Below, piece after piece: positions 50,596 through 61,170 of a DNA stretch of 62,017 bases. The stretch spans positions 1 through 62,017 of the forward strand of contig CAIVQG010000012.1 in assembly GCA_903907985.1 (NCBI GenBank). The letters run 5' to 3'. Position 1 is the first letter of the stretch. Every line of letters starts with the position of its first letter. The notes under the pieces are model-generated. The model did no database searches. It was not told the DNA's origin and was given only the letters and a program-made list of their open reading frames with translations. This DNA comes from an uncultured delta proteobacterium (GTDB taxonomy: Bacteria > Desulfobacterota > Syntrophia > Syntrophales > Smithellaceae). Position numbers and translations under genes: made by a program.

Positions 50596-51449
50596 TCAGG
50601 ATAATATTCGCGGTAATTTGTTGTTTTCTTGCTTTTTCCAGTAATCTCTATGCTGCCCAATCGGCAATAACGGAAGCGGAAGGATATTCCTGCGCCGGAG
50701 ACGATAAATCCAGAAAACAGACTGAACTCTCCGCAATGGCCGAGGCCAAGCGCATTGCAGTGGAATATGCGGTTTCCTATGTTAAAAGTGAAACTAAAAT
50801 TAAAGATTATCAAGTAGAAAAAGACATAGTGGAAGCTTATTCCAACGCTACGGTAAAAGTAATAGAGATCAAAGAACGCAGTTGGTATAAAGATGAACGT
50901 TCCGGCGATTGCTACAAAATAAAAATTAAAGCGGAAGTGATTCCCGATGAAAAGGCAATGATCAGCTTAGCGGCTAATCAGGCAACGGATGATGATCCGG
51001 CGCTGCCGCTTAGCGTCAAAGTCTGGACGGATAAGAAACAATATAAAAGTAAAGAACAGATTAAAATATTCTTAAAAGGTAACAAACCTTTTTACGCCCG
51101 TGTACTGTATGTGAATGTCAAAGGCGAATCTCTGCAGCTTCTGCCCAATCCGTCACGCAGCGATAATTATTTTAACGGCGGAGTAATTTATGAAATTCCC
51201 TCCGGTAACGACCGTTTCGAACTGGAAGTAAGTCCGCCTTTTGGCGAAGAGAAGATTCTTGTTTACGCCAGTTCTACGGAATTGGGTAAAATTAATGTGC
51301 AGGCCGCCGGCGCCGTTTATGAAGTTAAAACAGATGCTGAGGATGTTGGCGTTAAAACCCGCGGTATTCAACTCAAAGAAAAAACGGCAGGAAGCAAACC
51401 CACGGAGTCTTTTTTTGAGAGCAAGGTGACAATAAAAACATTGCCATGA
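50592..51449 (+). CDS. DUF4384 exported protein
   Basis: 285 residues with a signal peptide (about 1-21, ending L-Y-A-A). An N-terminal region (about 25-125; [16 protein letters not shown]) resembles the LPP20-type lipoprotein domain, and a DUF4384 domain follows (about 135-225; [17 protein letters not shown]). DUF4384 domains often occur in periplasmic parts of kinases or caspase-like proteins; function is unclear. It overlaps both pyrD and the MBL gene by four bases, so it is the middle of a coupled set. Confidence 0.85.
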   Translation: MIRIIFAVICCFLAFSSNLYAAQSAITEAEGYSCAGDDKSRKQTELSAMAEAKRIAVEYAVSYVKSETKIKDYQVEKDIVEAYSNATVKVIEIKERSWYKDERSGDCYKIKIKAEVIPDEKAMISLAANQATDDDPALPLSVKVWTDKKQYKSKEQIKIFLKGNKPFYARVLYVNVKGESLQLLPNPSRSDNYFNGGVIYEIPSGNDRFELEVSPPFGEEKILVYASSTELGKINVQAAGAVYEVKTDAEDVGVKTRGIQLKEKTAGSKPTESFFESKVTIKTLP

Positions 51450-52132
51450 GATTGAAAACTGAAGAAATAATTCGGGGCGTTTATTTAATCGGCGGTCCGG
51501 GTGTTACTGCCTCCAATGATGCGGCGATTTATCTGATCGCTTTTGCCGACGAGCTTGTATTAATTGATGCCGGAGCAGGAAGCAGCACTGCGCAGGTTGT
51601 TCGCAATATTGAAATGCTGGGATTAAATCCCGCCAGCATTTCTCATCTGATCCTTACTCATTGCCATATCGATCACATTGGCTCAGCACCGTATTTTCAA
51701 AAGCATTACAACACAAAAATTATTATTCATGAATTGGATGCGCCTCCCGTTGAAAAAGGTGATTCTATCCGTACGGCGGCCAACTGGTACGAAACTACCT
51801 TTCCCCCGACAAAAGTAGACAGGGAAATCAAAGGTGAGCGGGAAATATTACAATTCGGTGCCGAACAATTGCATTGTCTGCATACACCGGGGCATACACC
51901 TGGTTCGATTTCAATTTATCTGGATCGAGAAGGAAAGAGAGTTTTATTCGGGCAGGACATTCATGGTCCTTTTCACAAAGCATTTGGTTCGGATATTCAA
52001 GCCTGGAAAAAATCGATGCAGTTACTGCTTCTCCTCAAAGCCGATATCCTCTGCGAAGGCCACTTCGGCATCTACCATCCAAAAGAAAAAGTCCGTGATT
52101 ACATTGAACGGTATCTCGAAGAGTACTCTTAG
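51446..52132 (+). CDS. MBL-fold metallo-hydrolase
   Basis: 228 residues. The zinc site is complete: T-H-C-H-I-D-H near residue 70, C-L-H-T-P-G-H-T-P-G near 147-156, D near 172 (F-G-Q-D-I-H) and H near 212 (C-E-G-H-F-G-I-Y). The family includes glyoxalase II-like thioesterases and lactonases; the substrate is unknown. It overlaps DUF4384 by four bases and ends tail-to-tail with hrpA. Confidence 0.9.
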   Translation: MRLKTEEIIRGVYLIGGPGVTASNDAAIYLIAFADELVLIDAGAGSSTAQVVRNIEMLGLNPASISHLILTHCHIDHIGSAPYFQKHYNTKIIIHELDAPPVEKGDSIRTAANWYETTFPPTKVDREIKGEREILQFGAEQLHCLHTPGHTPGSISIYLDREGKRVLFGQDIHGPFHKAFGSDIQAWKKSMQLLLLLKADILCEGHFGIYHPKEKVRDYIERYLEEYS

Positions 52133-55100
52133 AATGCTTCAATTTCCTTAATTAGCTGGTCCAGCTTTTTCGGTGAAACGGGGTAGGGGGTTTTAAGTTC
52201 CTGAGCAAAGAGAGAAACCTTGTATTCTTCAATCATCCAGAGAAAATCATCAATCAGCTGTTTTTTCTCCTCTGACATAGCGGGAGAAATATCGTTTTTA
52301 AATTCTTCCAGACGATGAGAATAAACGGCAATGTTCTCGATCTTATTAAGGGCAGAGGCAAGGTTCAGGGTGCCACGCTCAGCGCGCCGAGCCAGCGCCT
52401 TTAGGTAACGGGGTAATTCTTTCATCCGGTTCGAAGAATAGCGCTCGGGGAAATTCGGGGAAACTAATCGCTGAAGTTCAGCTTGAGTATCTTTGAGGAA
52501 AGCAAGATGTGGATTGTTGCCGGAATTCTTCAAGGCAAGCTTATGCAAAAGTGAGAGTGCATCGTTGAAGGCTTGCAATACGGGCTCAATGGAAGATAGA
52601 AGATGCTGACCGGATTGCAGGATAACAGAATCAACAATATTAGCATGATTTTCGAACTCGCTCTGACTGCGCCAGGGCATGCTAAACAAATCTCTTTTAA
52701 CTCTCTGCAACAGCGATTGCTCCAGAAGTTTGGGATTACCGATTTTTGCGGCCAGTAATTTCAGCTCGCCGTTCAGGGTAAGATTTTTTTTGAGCTGTTT
52801 TAGTTTATCGGTAAAAAGAATGTTGTAAAGGGCGGCAACACCTTCGATATGATTGGCCGCACTTTCTCTTTGATCGGGGAAAAGGCGTAGATTTATTACA
52901 TCGTCTGTTGTTTGCAAAGCCAGATAAGCGTAACCGATCAGGCCATGCTGATTGTTCAGAGGTATCTTTTCCGGGAGTGTTCCGAAGTCCCATTTCGTGA
53001 TCTCGTCTTTTTCCCACGTAGAACGGATTTTATCGAGGGCGTCGAGATTAATCGAGTCGGCCAGTTCTTCCTGCAGTTGGGCTATATTCCGGCTCACTTT
53101 AACTTCTGCGCCTTTTTCATCAATCACACTATAGAGCACATTTAAATGCACCGGCATTTTTTCCAGATTCCATGCATCCAGCGGGATGGTAATCCGGTAT
53201 TTATCCTGGATAAACTGACTTAATGCTTGGGGCAGGGCTTTCTTGGAATCGGTCGTCTGGCTTACGAACTGACCGGCAATCTGTGCCGCGGCAGGTAATT
53301 TCTGGCGTATTCCTTTCGGTAAATATTTCAACAAGTGCAGAGTTTTTTCCTGCAATAAGCTGGGCAGTAAACGCTCGACATTTTCATCTGCCGCCTTCGA
53401 GATCAGGCCCAGAGGGATTTTCACGGTTACGCCGTCATTATTTCTGCCGGGCGCAAAAGAATAGGAACAGGGGAAGGCAGCATCACCAATATTTATTTTA
53501 TCCGGGTACTTGGCTATTTCATCTTCATCCGGTTCAACGGCGATAAAATCTTTTTCGCAAAAGCGCAGGAAATCGTCGCTGCCCTTATCCCTGATCAGCT
53601 TTAACAGGGTACGGATATCCGAAATAACAGGCAGTCTTTGCTCGTAGAGGCGCGCAATTGCTTCCTCATCGACGACAAGACCGCGCTTGCGCAATTTTTC
53701 TTCCATGGTCAGGGCCTTCTGCCACAGAGATAAATTATGTTCCAGGAAAGGAATCTTGCGGTTGACTTCCCCGGTAACCAGAGCTTCCCGGATGAAAATA
53801 GATTTGGCTTCCTCCGGATTGATTCTTTCGTAAGCCACCGTCCTTTTCTCGACAATGGTTAAACCGAAAAGTGTCACCTTTTCCAGAGCTACTACTTGAC
53901 CGCGGTTTTTCTCCCAATGAGCCGCCGCATAAGTATAGCGGCAATTAGCGAGGCCTACTTCTTCGAGCCATTCGCTTTTGATATTGGCGACATTGCGGGC
54001 AAACAAACGGGATGTTTGCGTAATTTCGGCGGCAACAATCCAGCTTGCGGCGCGATTAAAAAGGCCGGAGCCCGGATAAATCATTACTTCCCGGCTTTTG
54101 GCGGCCAGATAGAAGTTTTTTTCTTTCTTTAGGGCTATGTGGGAAAGATAACCGCTGAGTATACATTTATGAATTTTGTCATAAAGAATTTGATCAATTT
54201 CAATCTTGATATGTCTTTTTGTTTTTGCCGGGCTTTTATCTCCCGAAATGATTCCGGTAATTTGCTGGTAAATATCGCGCCACTCAATCATTCGCTTATA
54301 CGAAAGAAAATGTTCAAAGCAGAATTTCCTCAGTTTGTTTTGCGTCTGCAATTTTTCCCAGATATCGTGGTAATTATTCCAGATATTCAGATAAGTCAGA
54401 AAGTCGGATTCGACATGTTGGAAGAGAGCATGAGCCTTGGCTGCCTGATCGGTTTTTTCATAGGGGCGTTCGCGGGGGTCCTGGATGCTCAGGGCCGCAG
54501 CGATGATGGCTACTTCATTTACGCACTCTTCCTTTTGCGCTGCAATCAGGATACGGGAAATGCGCGGATCAAGCGGAAGCTCTGCCATCTTCTGGCCGGT
54601 CGCCGTCAGCTTGTATGTGCCCGTCTCTTCCTCCGTGATGATTTTTTCAATTGCCCCCAGGTCATTGAGAATATCCAGGCCGTCCCGGATGCTCTTCGGA
54701 TGAGGACGATCAATAAAAGGAAAGCTATGGACAGAGCCCAGATTAAGGGAGAGCATCCGCAGGATAACGCCGGCCAGATTGGAACGCATTATTTCCGGCG
54801 CGGTATAAAGCTGCCGTTCGAAATAATCATCGGCGGAGTATAAACGGATACAAATGCCATTTTGCACACGGCCGCAACGGCCTTTGCGCTGCTCGGCGCT
54901 GCTGCGGGAAATGGGCGAGATGGGCAGGCCGGTTGTCTGGCTGCGGGGATTATATTCCAGATGCCTGGCGAGTCCCGAATCGATCACATATTTAATGCCG
55001 GGAATTGTCAGAGAGGTTTCGGCAATATTGGTGGCCACAATTATTTTCTGCTGATCCAATTTATCAAAAACGAGTCTTTGCTGGCTGCCGGAAAGCCGCG

Positions 55101-56079
55101 CATATAAGGGCAACACCAAACCGGAACATCGTTTGGATAAACGTTCGCAGGTTTCCCGGATATCCTGCTCGGTCGGCATAAATATCAGGATATCATCGTA
55201 ACGTCTTTCATTTTGCAGTTTCTCCACACAGGCGATTGCTTCATCGACATAGGTAGCTTCGCCATTTTCTTCGGCAACAGGATCGACCGGCTGATAGCGG
55301 ACTTCCACCGGAAACATGCGGCCGGAAACTTCAATAATCGGAGCCTGATGAAAGGCCTCGGAGAATTTGGCCGTATCAATGGTTGCGGAGGTAATGATCA
55401 GTTTTAAATCTTTTCTGCGATCGAGCAGTGTCCGCAAAAAGCCGAGAATAAAATCAATATTGAGACTGCGTTCATGAGCTTCATCAACAATAATAGTATC
55501 GTAGGCCAGCAACAGCGGATCGCTGACCGTCTCTGCCAGAAGAATCCCGTCAGTCATAACCTTGATCAGTGGTTCGGCGGATGTCTTTTCTTCAAACCGT
55601 ATTTTATAAGCAATGGATTTGCCGCAGGGTTCGCCAAGTTCTGTGGCTATACGCGAGGCTATGCTGGTGGCGGCAATTCTCCTGGGTTGGGTGAGCCCAA
55701 TCATCCCCCGCAAGCCCCTGCCTGCCGCCAGACACATCTTAGGGATTTGCGTTGTCTTTCCGGAACCCGTTTCGCCGGTGATAATAACTACCTGACTTTC
55801 CTGGATTGCCGCTATAATTTCATTTTTCTTTATAGCTATGGGTAAGTCCTTCGGAAAGCGCAAAGGCGGAAGGCTCTGGGCTCGTCTCGAATAACGTTGC
55901 AGCGAATGGTTTACTTTTTTTTGCAGGGAAAGTATTTTTTTAAATGATAAGGCCGCCCCAGCGACATCTCTTTTGTGCTCAATTGCATCCAGAGCCCGGC
56001 TGATATAGTAATAATCCACCGCCATTGTCCGGCTGATATTTTTGTTAATTCGATGAATATATTGATTTATGGAAGGCAA
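52129..56079 (-). CDS. hrpA: ATP-dependent RNA helicase HrpA
   Basis: 1316 residues, the expected length. DEAH helicase motifs: G-E-T-G-S-G-K-T-T-Q near residue 98, D-E-A-H-E-R-S near 199, S-A-T-I near 231, and T-N-I-A-E-T-S-L-T-I and Q-R-K-G-R-C-G-R-V further on. The winged-helix/OB part and the long HrpA-specific C-terminal region (DUF3418) follow. HrpA processes mRNA and, in E. coli, rescues stalled ribosomes. It converges on the MBL gene with a few bases of overlap and is monocistronic. Its start lies 132 bp from the divergent adenylate cyclase. Confidence 0.95.
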   Translation of the reverse strand: MPSINQYIHRINKNISRTMAVDYYYISRALDAIEHKRDVAGAALSFKKILSLQKKVNHSLQRYSRRAQSLPPLRFPKDLPIAIKKNEIIAAIQESQVVIITGETGSGKTTQIPKMCLAAGRGLRGMIGLTQPRRIAATSIASRIATELGEPCGKSIAYKIRFEEKTSAEPLIKVMTDGILLAETVSDPLLLAYDTIIVDEAHERSLNIDFILGFLRTLLDRRKDLKLIITSATIDTAKFSEAFHQAPIIEVSGRMFPVEVRYQPVDPVAEENGEATYVDEAIACVEKLQNERRYDDILIFMPTEQDIRETCERLSKRCSGLVLPLYARLSGSQQRLVFDKLDQQKIIVATNIAETSLTIPGIKYVIDSGLARHLEYNPRSQTTGLPISPISRSSAEQRKGRCGRVQNGICIRLYSADDYFERQLYTAPEIMRSNLAGVILRMLSLNLGSVHSFPFIDRPHPKSIRDGLDILNDLGAIEKIITEEETGTYKLTATGQKMAELPLDPRISRILIAAQKEECVNEVAIIAAALSIQDPRERPYEKTDQAAKAHALFQHVESDFLTYLNIWNNYHDIWEKLQTQNKLRKFCFEHFLSYKRMIEWRDIYQQITGIISGDKSPAKTKRHIKIEIDQILYDKIHKCILSGYLSHIALKKEKNFYLAAKSREVMIYPGSGLFNRAASWIVAAEITQTSRLFARNVANIKSEWLEEVGLANCRYTYAAAHWEKNRGQVVALEKVTLFGLTIVEKRTVAYERINPEEAKSIFIREALVTGEVNRKIPFLEHNLSLWQKALTMEEKLRKRGLVVDEEAIARLYEQRLPVISDIRTLLKLIRDKGSDDFLRFCEKDFIAVEPDEDEIAKYPDKINIGDAAFPCSYSFAPGRNNDGVTVKIPLGLISKAADENVERLLPSLLQEKTLHLLKYLPKGIRQKLPAAAQIAGQFVSQTTDSKKALPQALSQFIQDKYRITIPLDAWNLEKMPVHLNVLYSVIDEKGAEVKVSRNIAQLQEELADSINLDALDKIRSTWEKDEITKWDFGTLPEKIPLNNQHGLIGYAYLALQTTDDVINLRLFPDQRESAANHIEGVAALYNILFTDKLKQLKKNLTLNGELKLLAAKIGNPKLLEQSLLQRVKRDLFSMPWRSQSEFENHANIVDSVILQSGQHLLSSIEPVLQAFNDALSLLHKLALKNSGNNPHLAFLKDTQAELQRLVSPNFPERYSSNRMKELPRYLKALARRAERGTLNLASALNKIENIAVYSHRLEEFKNDISPAMSEEKKQLIDDFLWMIEEYKVSLFAQELKTPYPVSPKKLDQLIKEIEAF

Positions 56080-56173
56080 AAATAACTCCTCGGTACTCTC
56101 TACTCTAATTGCGTTTATTTCATATGAATAGCTGCGCTGTCAACCTTAGTTATGACATTAATGGATAGGATAA

Positions 56174-56200
56174 TTGACTTCGCCGCTCCTCTGTTATAAT
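56174..56200 (+). promoter_or_regulatory. Predicted promoter of the class I adenylate cyclase
   Basis: TTGACT (56174-56179) and TATAAT (56195-56200) with a 15-bp spacer, slightly short. A shifted -10 would give better spacing. Confidence 0.45.
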
Positions 56201-56235
56201 ATATAGGCAGATTGAATTATGAGAGGAATATCAGC

Positions 56236-58119
56236 TTGCTTTCCATTACCTTGCAAAATAATAAGAAACGCTATCTGGCTTATAATAACTTTCGTCAGAA
56301 AATATTTCTGACGAATTCACCGAAAGACGCTCCGGTAATTATTTATATGCTACCATGGTTGTTGAGTGTTAATCGGCTTTCTGTGCCGGGTTTTATTAAG
56401 GAGTTAAAAGAACCATTTCATGTATTTAACATTGAAAACAATAAAGAAATTATCAAACAGGAAAGCCTCTTTAAGAAAACATTTGGCATCAAAGAAGAAA
56501 AATCATTAGTCCGCTATCCTTCTCAATCATCCCAAATACAGGGAATTTATACGATTGGTTCGGCCGGCACCATCAGTCAGACTTCTCATTCCGACTGCGA
56601 TATCTGGATTTGTATTGATAAATCCGCTTTTACGAGCAAAACACTGCAATATCTCAAAGAAAAAATAAATTTAATTAAAGATTGGTTGGATCATCGACTA
56701 AAAATTCCTGTTTACTTTTTTTTAAGTGATGTCGAAGACATACGGCAATGCAACTTCGGCAATATGGATTATGAAAGCAGCGGATCAGCACAAAGAAATG
56801 TTTTGAAAGAAGAATTTTATCGCACAACAATTCTCATCGAGGGCAAAATCCCTTTCTGGTGGGTTTGTTTTGAATCAGATGAATATGTTGATTATGATCA
56901 GGCTTTTAGTCAAAACGCCGGAAGTGATTTTGGTGAGCGTGACTTTATTGATATGGGCAATCTGAAAGAGGTTAAGCAGGATGAATATTTTGGAGCGTCA
57001 CTTTGGCAATTTAATAAATCTTTAACCCACGCCTTGAAATCAATCATCAAAATGCTGCAATTAAAAATGTTTCTGGAAGCACCGAAAGAGGATCTCTTGT
57101 GTCATAAATTCCGTCAGATGGTTTTAGAAGGAAAAGATAAAACAGCATTTCCCGATCCCAGTTTATTTACAATGAACACTGTGCTTGATCACTATTCGCA
57201 ACATGCCAAAGAAGAATATTTTGAATTTATTAAGAAATGTTTTTACCTGCGATACGATCTGAAACTGCTGTCGAAAACGCAGACACTGAAAGAAGAAATG
57301 GCCGGGGAAACATTTAAAAAATACAAGATTGATCGCCGCAATATATACCAGCTCAATGAATTTGAATCATGGCAATTGAGGGAGAAGATTGATTTTGGTG
57401 AGCTAATGTTCGGATTCCTCATTGATATTTATAAGGATATTGTCCGGATACAGAAGGGTAAAGGCGGGGCAATAGCGCCGCAGGATTTAACAATCATTGG
57501 ACGCAAATTATCATCTTCTCTGGAAGAAAAAAAACATAAAATTGCTATATTGCACATACCTACGGAAAATATCAAACTGCCGGTGCTTTCTTTTTCTCCA
57601 GTGGGGAAAATATGGCAGGTAAAATCGTCTGACGAGGGCACATTGCCGGTTATTGCCGATGAAAACATAGTCTTTTGTTCAGCATATATTGTTTGGAATG
57701 GTATTTTCGATCCGGTACAGACAAGAATGCTGCCTAATCAAACAGCGGTTACGATACAGGAAATTATAAATCTCGGGAAAAAGATCAGAGATGTTTTTGG
57801 TAGTTTCGATATATCCAGTGTGCATTTTGGTAATTTCCTGCAAAAAGAGACTATTTCCAAAATGCTTATTGTTGTCAGCTTTGAAAATCAAAGGATTAAT
57901 ATGGATATTTGTGATTTTTGCATTATCTATAAAAATAACTGGGAAGAACTTTTTGTGCGCAGATTTACTTCAACAGAAAAAATGAAGGTATTTTTAGGAA
58001 ATGTTGGCGCCAATTCCACTAATCTGGAAACACATTATTACATTCAGAGAAATAATATCTATTATGAAAAAATAATCGAGCGCACTAAGAATATGGTGGC
58101 TCAAATGTTGACGACCTAG
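56236..58119 (+). CDS. cyaA: Class I adenylate cyclase (CyaA-like), C-terminus shorter than in enterobacteria
   Basis: About 627 residues. The catalytic nucleotidyltransferase motif Y-T-I-G-S-A-G-T-I-S-Q-T-S-H-S-D-C-D-I-W near residue 110 is the class I cyclase signature, and F-W-W-V-C-F-E-S-D-E-Y near 210 is also typical. It makes cAMP. E. coli CyaA has 848 residues; here the C-terminal regulatory part is shorter and lacks the stretch phosphorylated by the PTS. I prefer TTG 56236 with GAGAGG nine bases upstream; a TTG at 56212 lacks such a site. The PTS block at 46.7 kb makes a link to sugar signalling conceivable. Confidence 0.85.
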   Translation: MLSITLQNNKKRYLAYNNFRQKIFLTNSPKDAPVIIYMLPWLLSVNRLSVPGFIKELKEPFHVFNIENNKEIIKQESLFKKTFGIKEEKSLVRYPSQSSQIQGIYTIGSAGTISQTSHSDCDIWICIDKSAFTSKTLQYLKEKINLIKDWLDHRLKIPVYFFLSDVEDIRQCNFGNMDYESSGSAQRNVLKEEFYRTTILIEGKIPFWWVCFESDEYVDYDQAFSQNAGSDFGERDFIDMGNLKEVKQDEYFGASLWQFNKSLTHALKSIIKMLQLKMFLEAPKEDLLCHKFRQMVLEGKDKTAFPDPSLFTMNTVLDHYSQHAKEEYFEFIKKCFYLRYDLKLLSKTQTLKEEMAGETFKKYKIDRRNIYQLNEFESWQLREKIDFGELMFGFLIDIYKDIVRIQKGKGGAIAPQDLTIIGRKLSSSLEEKKHKIAILHIPTENIKLPVLSFSPVGKIWQVKSSDEGTLPVIADENIVFCSAYIVWNGIFDPVQTRMLPNQTAVTIQEIINLGKKIRDVFGSFDISSVHFGNFLQKETISKMLIVVSFENQRINMDICDFCIIYKNNWEELFVRRFTSTEKMKVFLGNVGANSTNLETHYYIQRNNIYYEKIIERTKNMVAQMLTT

Positions 58120-58169
58120 TAAAAATCCGAGTATTCGATTTAACGTGTTTTTTCAAATGCCGGAAACAA

Positions 58170-59735
58170 TCAGCGGCGCCACCCTAAATCCAGATCCAAA
58201 TCTTTCGGTGCTTCCAGTTCTATTATATTTTGAATAGTTGTTTTCTGCCTTGCGGGTACATCAATAATCCAAACAAATTTAGAATGATCTTTTTCCAATG
58301 GTTCGGGATTCTGTTTGAATAACAGACTGATTCTTTCATCGCGAGCCTGGGGCACAGGTTCTTCAATCCGTAATTTGATGTTGTTGCTGCTGGAATTTTT
58401 TGCTTCGATTAACCATTGCCAGAGTTGAGTTTGTTTATTTTGAAAAACAGTTTTTGCACCCGCCTTATCTGCCAGGGTAGAACTTGTCACGGAAATCAAC
58501 GGGCTGGTTCCGAAGTAAAGCAATCCTTCCGTTCCGGCCAAAGCGAAATTACGCTTGCCTAAAACAGCTCCATCGATAAGGAATAAGGCCTCGCCGGAAG
58601 GTATCTCTACGGAATTGGCGAATTTTACCTGAGCGCGGACGAAAGCTTGCTGACCCAGGCTGGGACGGGCGAGAAAGAGGAAATTTGCCGGCCAGTTCTC
58701 TTCTTTGATTTTCAGGCGTTGCCGGTTGCCTGCAGGAATGTCTTTCTTGCCGATAGACCACACCGAGTATGTAGACTTAACAGTTTCCTCAATAGTGGCG
58801 TCCTGATTTTCCTCTTCAGGAGCAGATCTTTTTTCCATTGCCGCTTCTGCTGCCATAAGTTCCTTACGCATGGACTTGTAAATACGTGGAGAGCGTTTTT
58901 TAATTATCCAGTCCGGTAAATCGGGTGGCATTACGGTAACGGCCGGTTGCAGGGTGGCTAAATTTATTTGCACTTGTTTCCAGTCTTCACCTGTAGATTG
59001 CCATAATTGAGCATCCCAGGAAAAGGAAACTTTGTTTTCCGCGGGTAGCGCTTCAATCCGGTAAAGGGGAAGCCAACCGCAACCGCCAAGATTGTAATTA
59101 TAGGAAAGAACCATTTCATTTTGACTGAATCCCGAGAAGGTCATGGTTGCTTCCCAGGCTGTTTCTTTGCTGCCGGCGGCCCGATTAAGGCTATCCAGGA
59201 GTTCCTTGAGTTGTTTATCAATCTTCTCGATCTCGGTTTCGATAGTGAATTTTTCCTGGCTGGACCTTTTGACATTTCTGCCGATAGCCGCGGCTAAAGT
59301 ATCGGCGTCGGCAACGGTTTTTGTCTTAGCTTTTGTTTGCATCTGCCAGAATTGCAGCTGAACATCGAGGGCCTGCATTTTTGCCTGGAGATCTTTGCGA
59401 TCAATTTTTATTTTGCTTATTTGCTTACGTAGCTCGGAAATCCTGGCTTCATCCTGACGGTTGACTGCTTTCATCTGGATATCATCGATCTTTATCCTGC
59501 TGTTTGCAGGCATGGCCACAATAAGCGATTCCGGATCAGCCTGGGGTGGTAAAATTATAATTGCCCGGCATTTGTCATTGTTGGAGCATTGCGGATGAAC
59601 TTTCGCTGTTTCCGTTACCTTGGCAGCATTGGGAAAGATAGTTACTTCTTTGACAATGGCCTGGGCGGAAGAAGCAAAAGATAAGAAAAAGGATATTAAT
59701 ACCGACAGCAGAAAAGAATTTGGCTTAATATACAT
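58170..59735 (-). CDS. MuiA family protein (DUF4140/DUF4139)
   Basis: 521 residues with a signal peptide (about 1-27). The N-terminal DUF4140 (V-T-I-F-P-N-A-A-K-V, about 30-130), a coiled coil (about 95-185) and the C-terminal DUF4139 (about 205-515; L-S-Y-N-Y-N-L-G-G-C-G-W-L-P-L-Y) define the mucoidy-inhibitor MuiA family. These are periplasmic proteins of unknown mechanism; a first member suppresses mucoidy in E. coli. It starts 18 bp after the stop of the deaminase gene and may share its transcript. Confidence 0.85.
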   Translation of the reverse strand: MYIKPNSFLLSVLISFFLSFASSAQAIVKEVTIFPNAAKVTETAKVHPQCSNNDKCRAIIILPPQADPESLIVAMPANSRIKIDDIQMKAVNRQDEARISELRKQISKIKIDRKDLQAKMQALDVQLQFWQMQTKAKTKTVADADTLAAAIGRNVKRSSQEKFTIETEIEKIDKQLKELLDSLNRAAGSKETAWEATMTFSGFSQNEMVLSYNYNLGGCGWLPLYRIEALPAENKVSFSWDAQLWQSTGEDWKQVQINLATLQPAVTVMPPDLPDWIIKKRSPRIYKSMRKELMAAEAAMEKRSAPEEENQDATIEETVKSTYSVWSIGKKDIPAGNRQRLKIKEENWPANFLFLARPSLGQQAFVRAQVKFANSVEIPSGEALFLIDGAVLGKRNFALAGTEGLLYFGTSPLISVTSSTLADKAGAKTVFQNKQTQLWQWLIEAKNSSSNNIKLRIEEPVPQARDERISLLFKQNPEPLEKDHSKFVWIIDVPARQKTTIQNIIELEAPKDLDLDLGWRR

Positions 59736-59752
59736 AAATTTAATTAACTCCT

Positions 59753-61078
59753 TCAGGCTTGAAAGCTTTTTTTGATGTTGACGGCAATTTCTCTTACTCT
59801 TTGCATAACTTCAGTTTCATCTATAGTTAAGAGCTGCCGGTTTTCCATTACGACTTTACCATTAATGATTACCGTATCGATATCAGCACCGTTAGCCGCA
59901 TAAACAAGATGCGAATATTCATTGTAAAGCGGTGTCAGGTGCGGCTTGTTGAGGCCCATGATAATGATATCCGCTTTTTTGCCGACTTCCAGTGAGCCGG
60001 TAATTTTATCCATTCCAAGAGCTTTGGCGCCGTCAATTGTTGCCATTCGCACGACACTCTTCGCATCCATCACAGTCGGATCAAACCTCGCAACTTTATG
60101 CAGCAGGGCGGCTGTGGACATTTCTTTAATCATGTTCAGATTGTTGTTACTGGCACATCCGTCGGTGCCTAAACCTACTGTGACGCCGGCTTTGAGCATA
60201 TCCGGCACAGGCGCTATTCCGCTGGCCAGTTTCATGTTACTGGCGGGATTGTGAGAAACTTTACAGCCGGCTTCAGCAAACAGGCGCATATCGTCTGCGG
60301 AAAGACAGACACAGTGGAAAGCAATCAGTCGTTCATGGAGATAGCCGATGTCTTTTAAGAAGGAAACTGCACCCTTGCCAAATTTCTCTTCGAGTTGGCC
60401 TTGCTCCGCTTTGTTTTCCAGTAAATGAATACCCAGCGGCACGGAATAATCATCAGCCAGTTTCCCGGCAGCGGCAAGCAGGGCAGGGGAGCAGGTGTAT
60501 AAAGCGTGAGGTTCCACGATGATGTTAATCAGGGGATCGTTTTGCCATTTTTCAATAAGCATTCGGGTATAAGCCAGACCTTCTTCGGGAGATTTAACAT
60601 TGGGCGAAGGAAAATCAAAAAGGACTTCACCCAGAAGGCAGCGCAGGCCGGCTTGTTTTGCGGCCCGGGCTGTTTCATCTTCAAAAATATACATATCACA
60701 GAAGGTAGTGGTGCCTGATTTAATCATTTCAGCGGCGGCCAGCAGCGAGCCCCAGTAAGCGAGGTCTTTGTTGACATTTTTGGCTTCGGCCGGGAAGATA
60801 TAATTATTGAGCCAATCCATGAGCTCCAAATCGTCCGCCATGCCGCGAAAACAAGTCATGGCGGCGTGAGTGTGGCAATTGACAAAGCCGGGCATCACCA
60901 GAGAATCTTTGGCATTAATTGTTTTTTTTGCAGTGAATTGTTTGGTCAATTCTTCGGCTTTGCCAATAGCGATAATTTCACTGCCATTAATAGCTATGGC
61001 GGATTGATCTAATGTAGTATTGTTGGAGTCGAGAAGGAGCGCCTTGCCGCCGGTAATTAAGATGTCAATTTCCTGCAT
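59753..61078 (-). CDS. mtaD: MtaD-type amidohydrolase (methylthioadenosine/S-adenosylhomocysteine deaminase)
   Basis: About 441 residues. Zinc ligands and active-site blocks are G-F-V-N-C-H-T-H near residue 58, R-G-M-A-D-D near 70, H-L-L-E-N near 200, F-H-C-V near 237 and G-T-D-G-C-A-S-N near 291. Members deaminate 5'-methylthioadenosine, SAH or 5'-deoxyadenosine; the last is common in anaerobes using radical SAM enzymes. I chose ATG 61078, preceded by AAGGG. An upstream ATG would add 13 residues unlike the family. Confidence 0.88.
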   Translation of the reverse strand: MQEIDILITGGKALLLDSNNTTLDQSAIAINGSEIIAIGKAEELTKQFTAKKTINAKDSLVMPGFVNCHTHAAMTCFRGMADDLELMDWLNNYIFPAEAKNVNKDLAYWGSLLAAAEMIKSGTTTFCDMYIFEDETARAAKQAGLRCLLGEVLFDFPSPNVKSPEEGLAYTRMLIEKWQNDPLINIIVEPHALYTCSPALLAAAGKLADDYSVPLGIHLLENKAEQGQLEEKFGKGAVSFLKDIGYLHERLIAFHCVCLSADDMRLFAEAGCKVSHNPASNMKLASGIAPVPDMLKAGVTVGLGTDGCASNNNLNMIKEMSTAALLHKVARFDPTVMDAKSVVRMATIDGAKALGMDKITGSLEVGKKADIIIMGLNKPHLTPLYNEYSHLVYAANGADIDTVIINGKVVMENRQLLTIDETEVMQRVREIAVNIKKSFQA

Positions 61079-61170
61079 CGTATATGCCCTTTCATTTTTG
61101 TTTAATGTGCTTAACATACAAGCCGTCTAATCTTCAAGAAGCAAATCAATTAACAGGTATTTAGGCCAAA

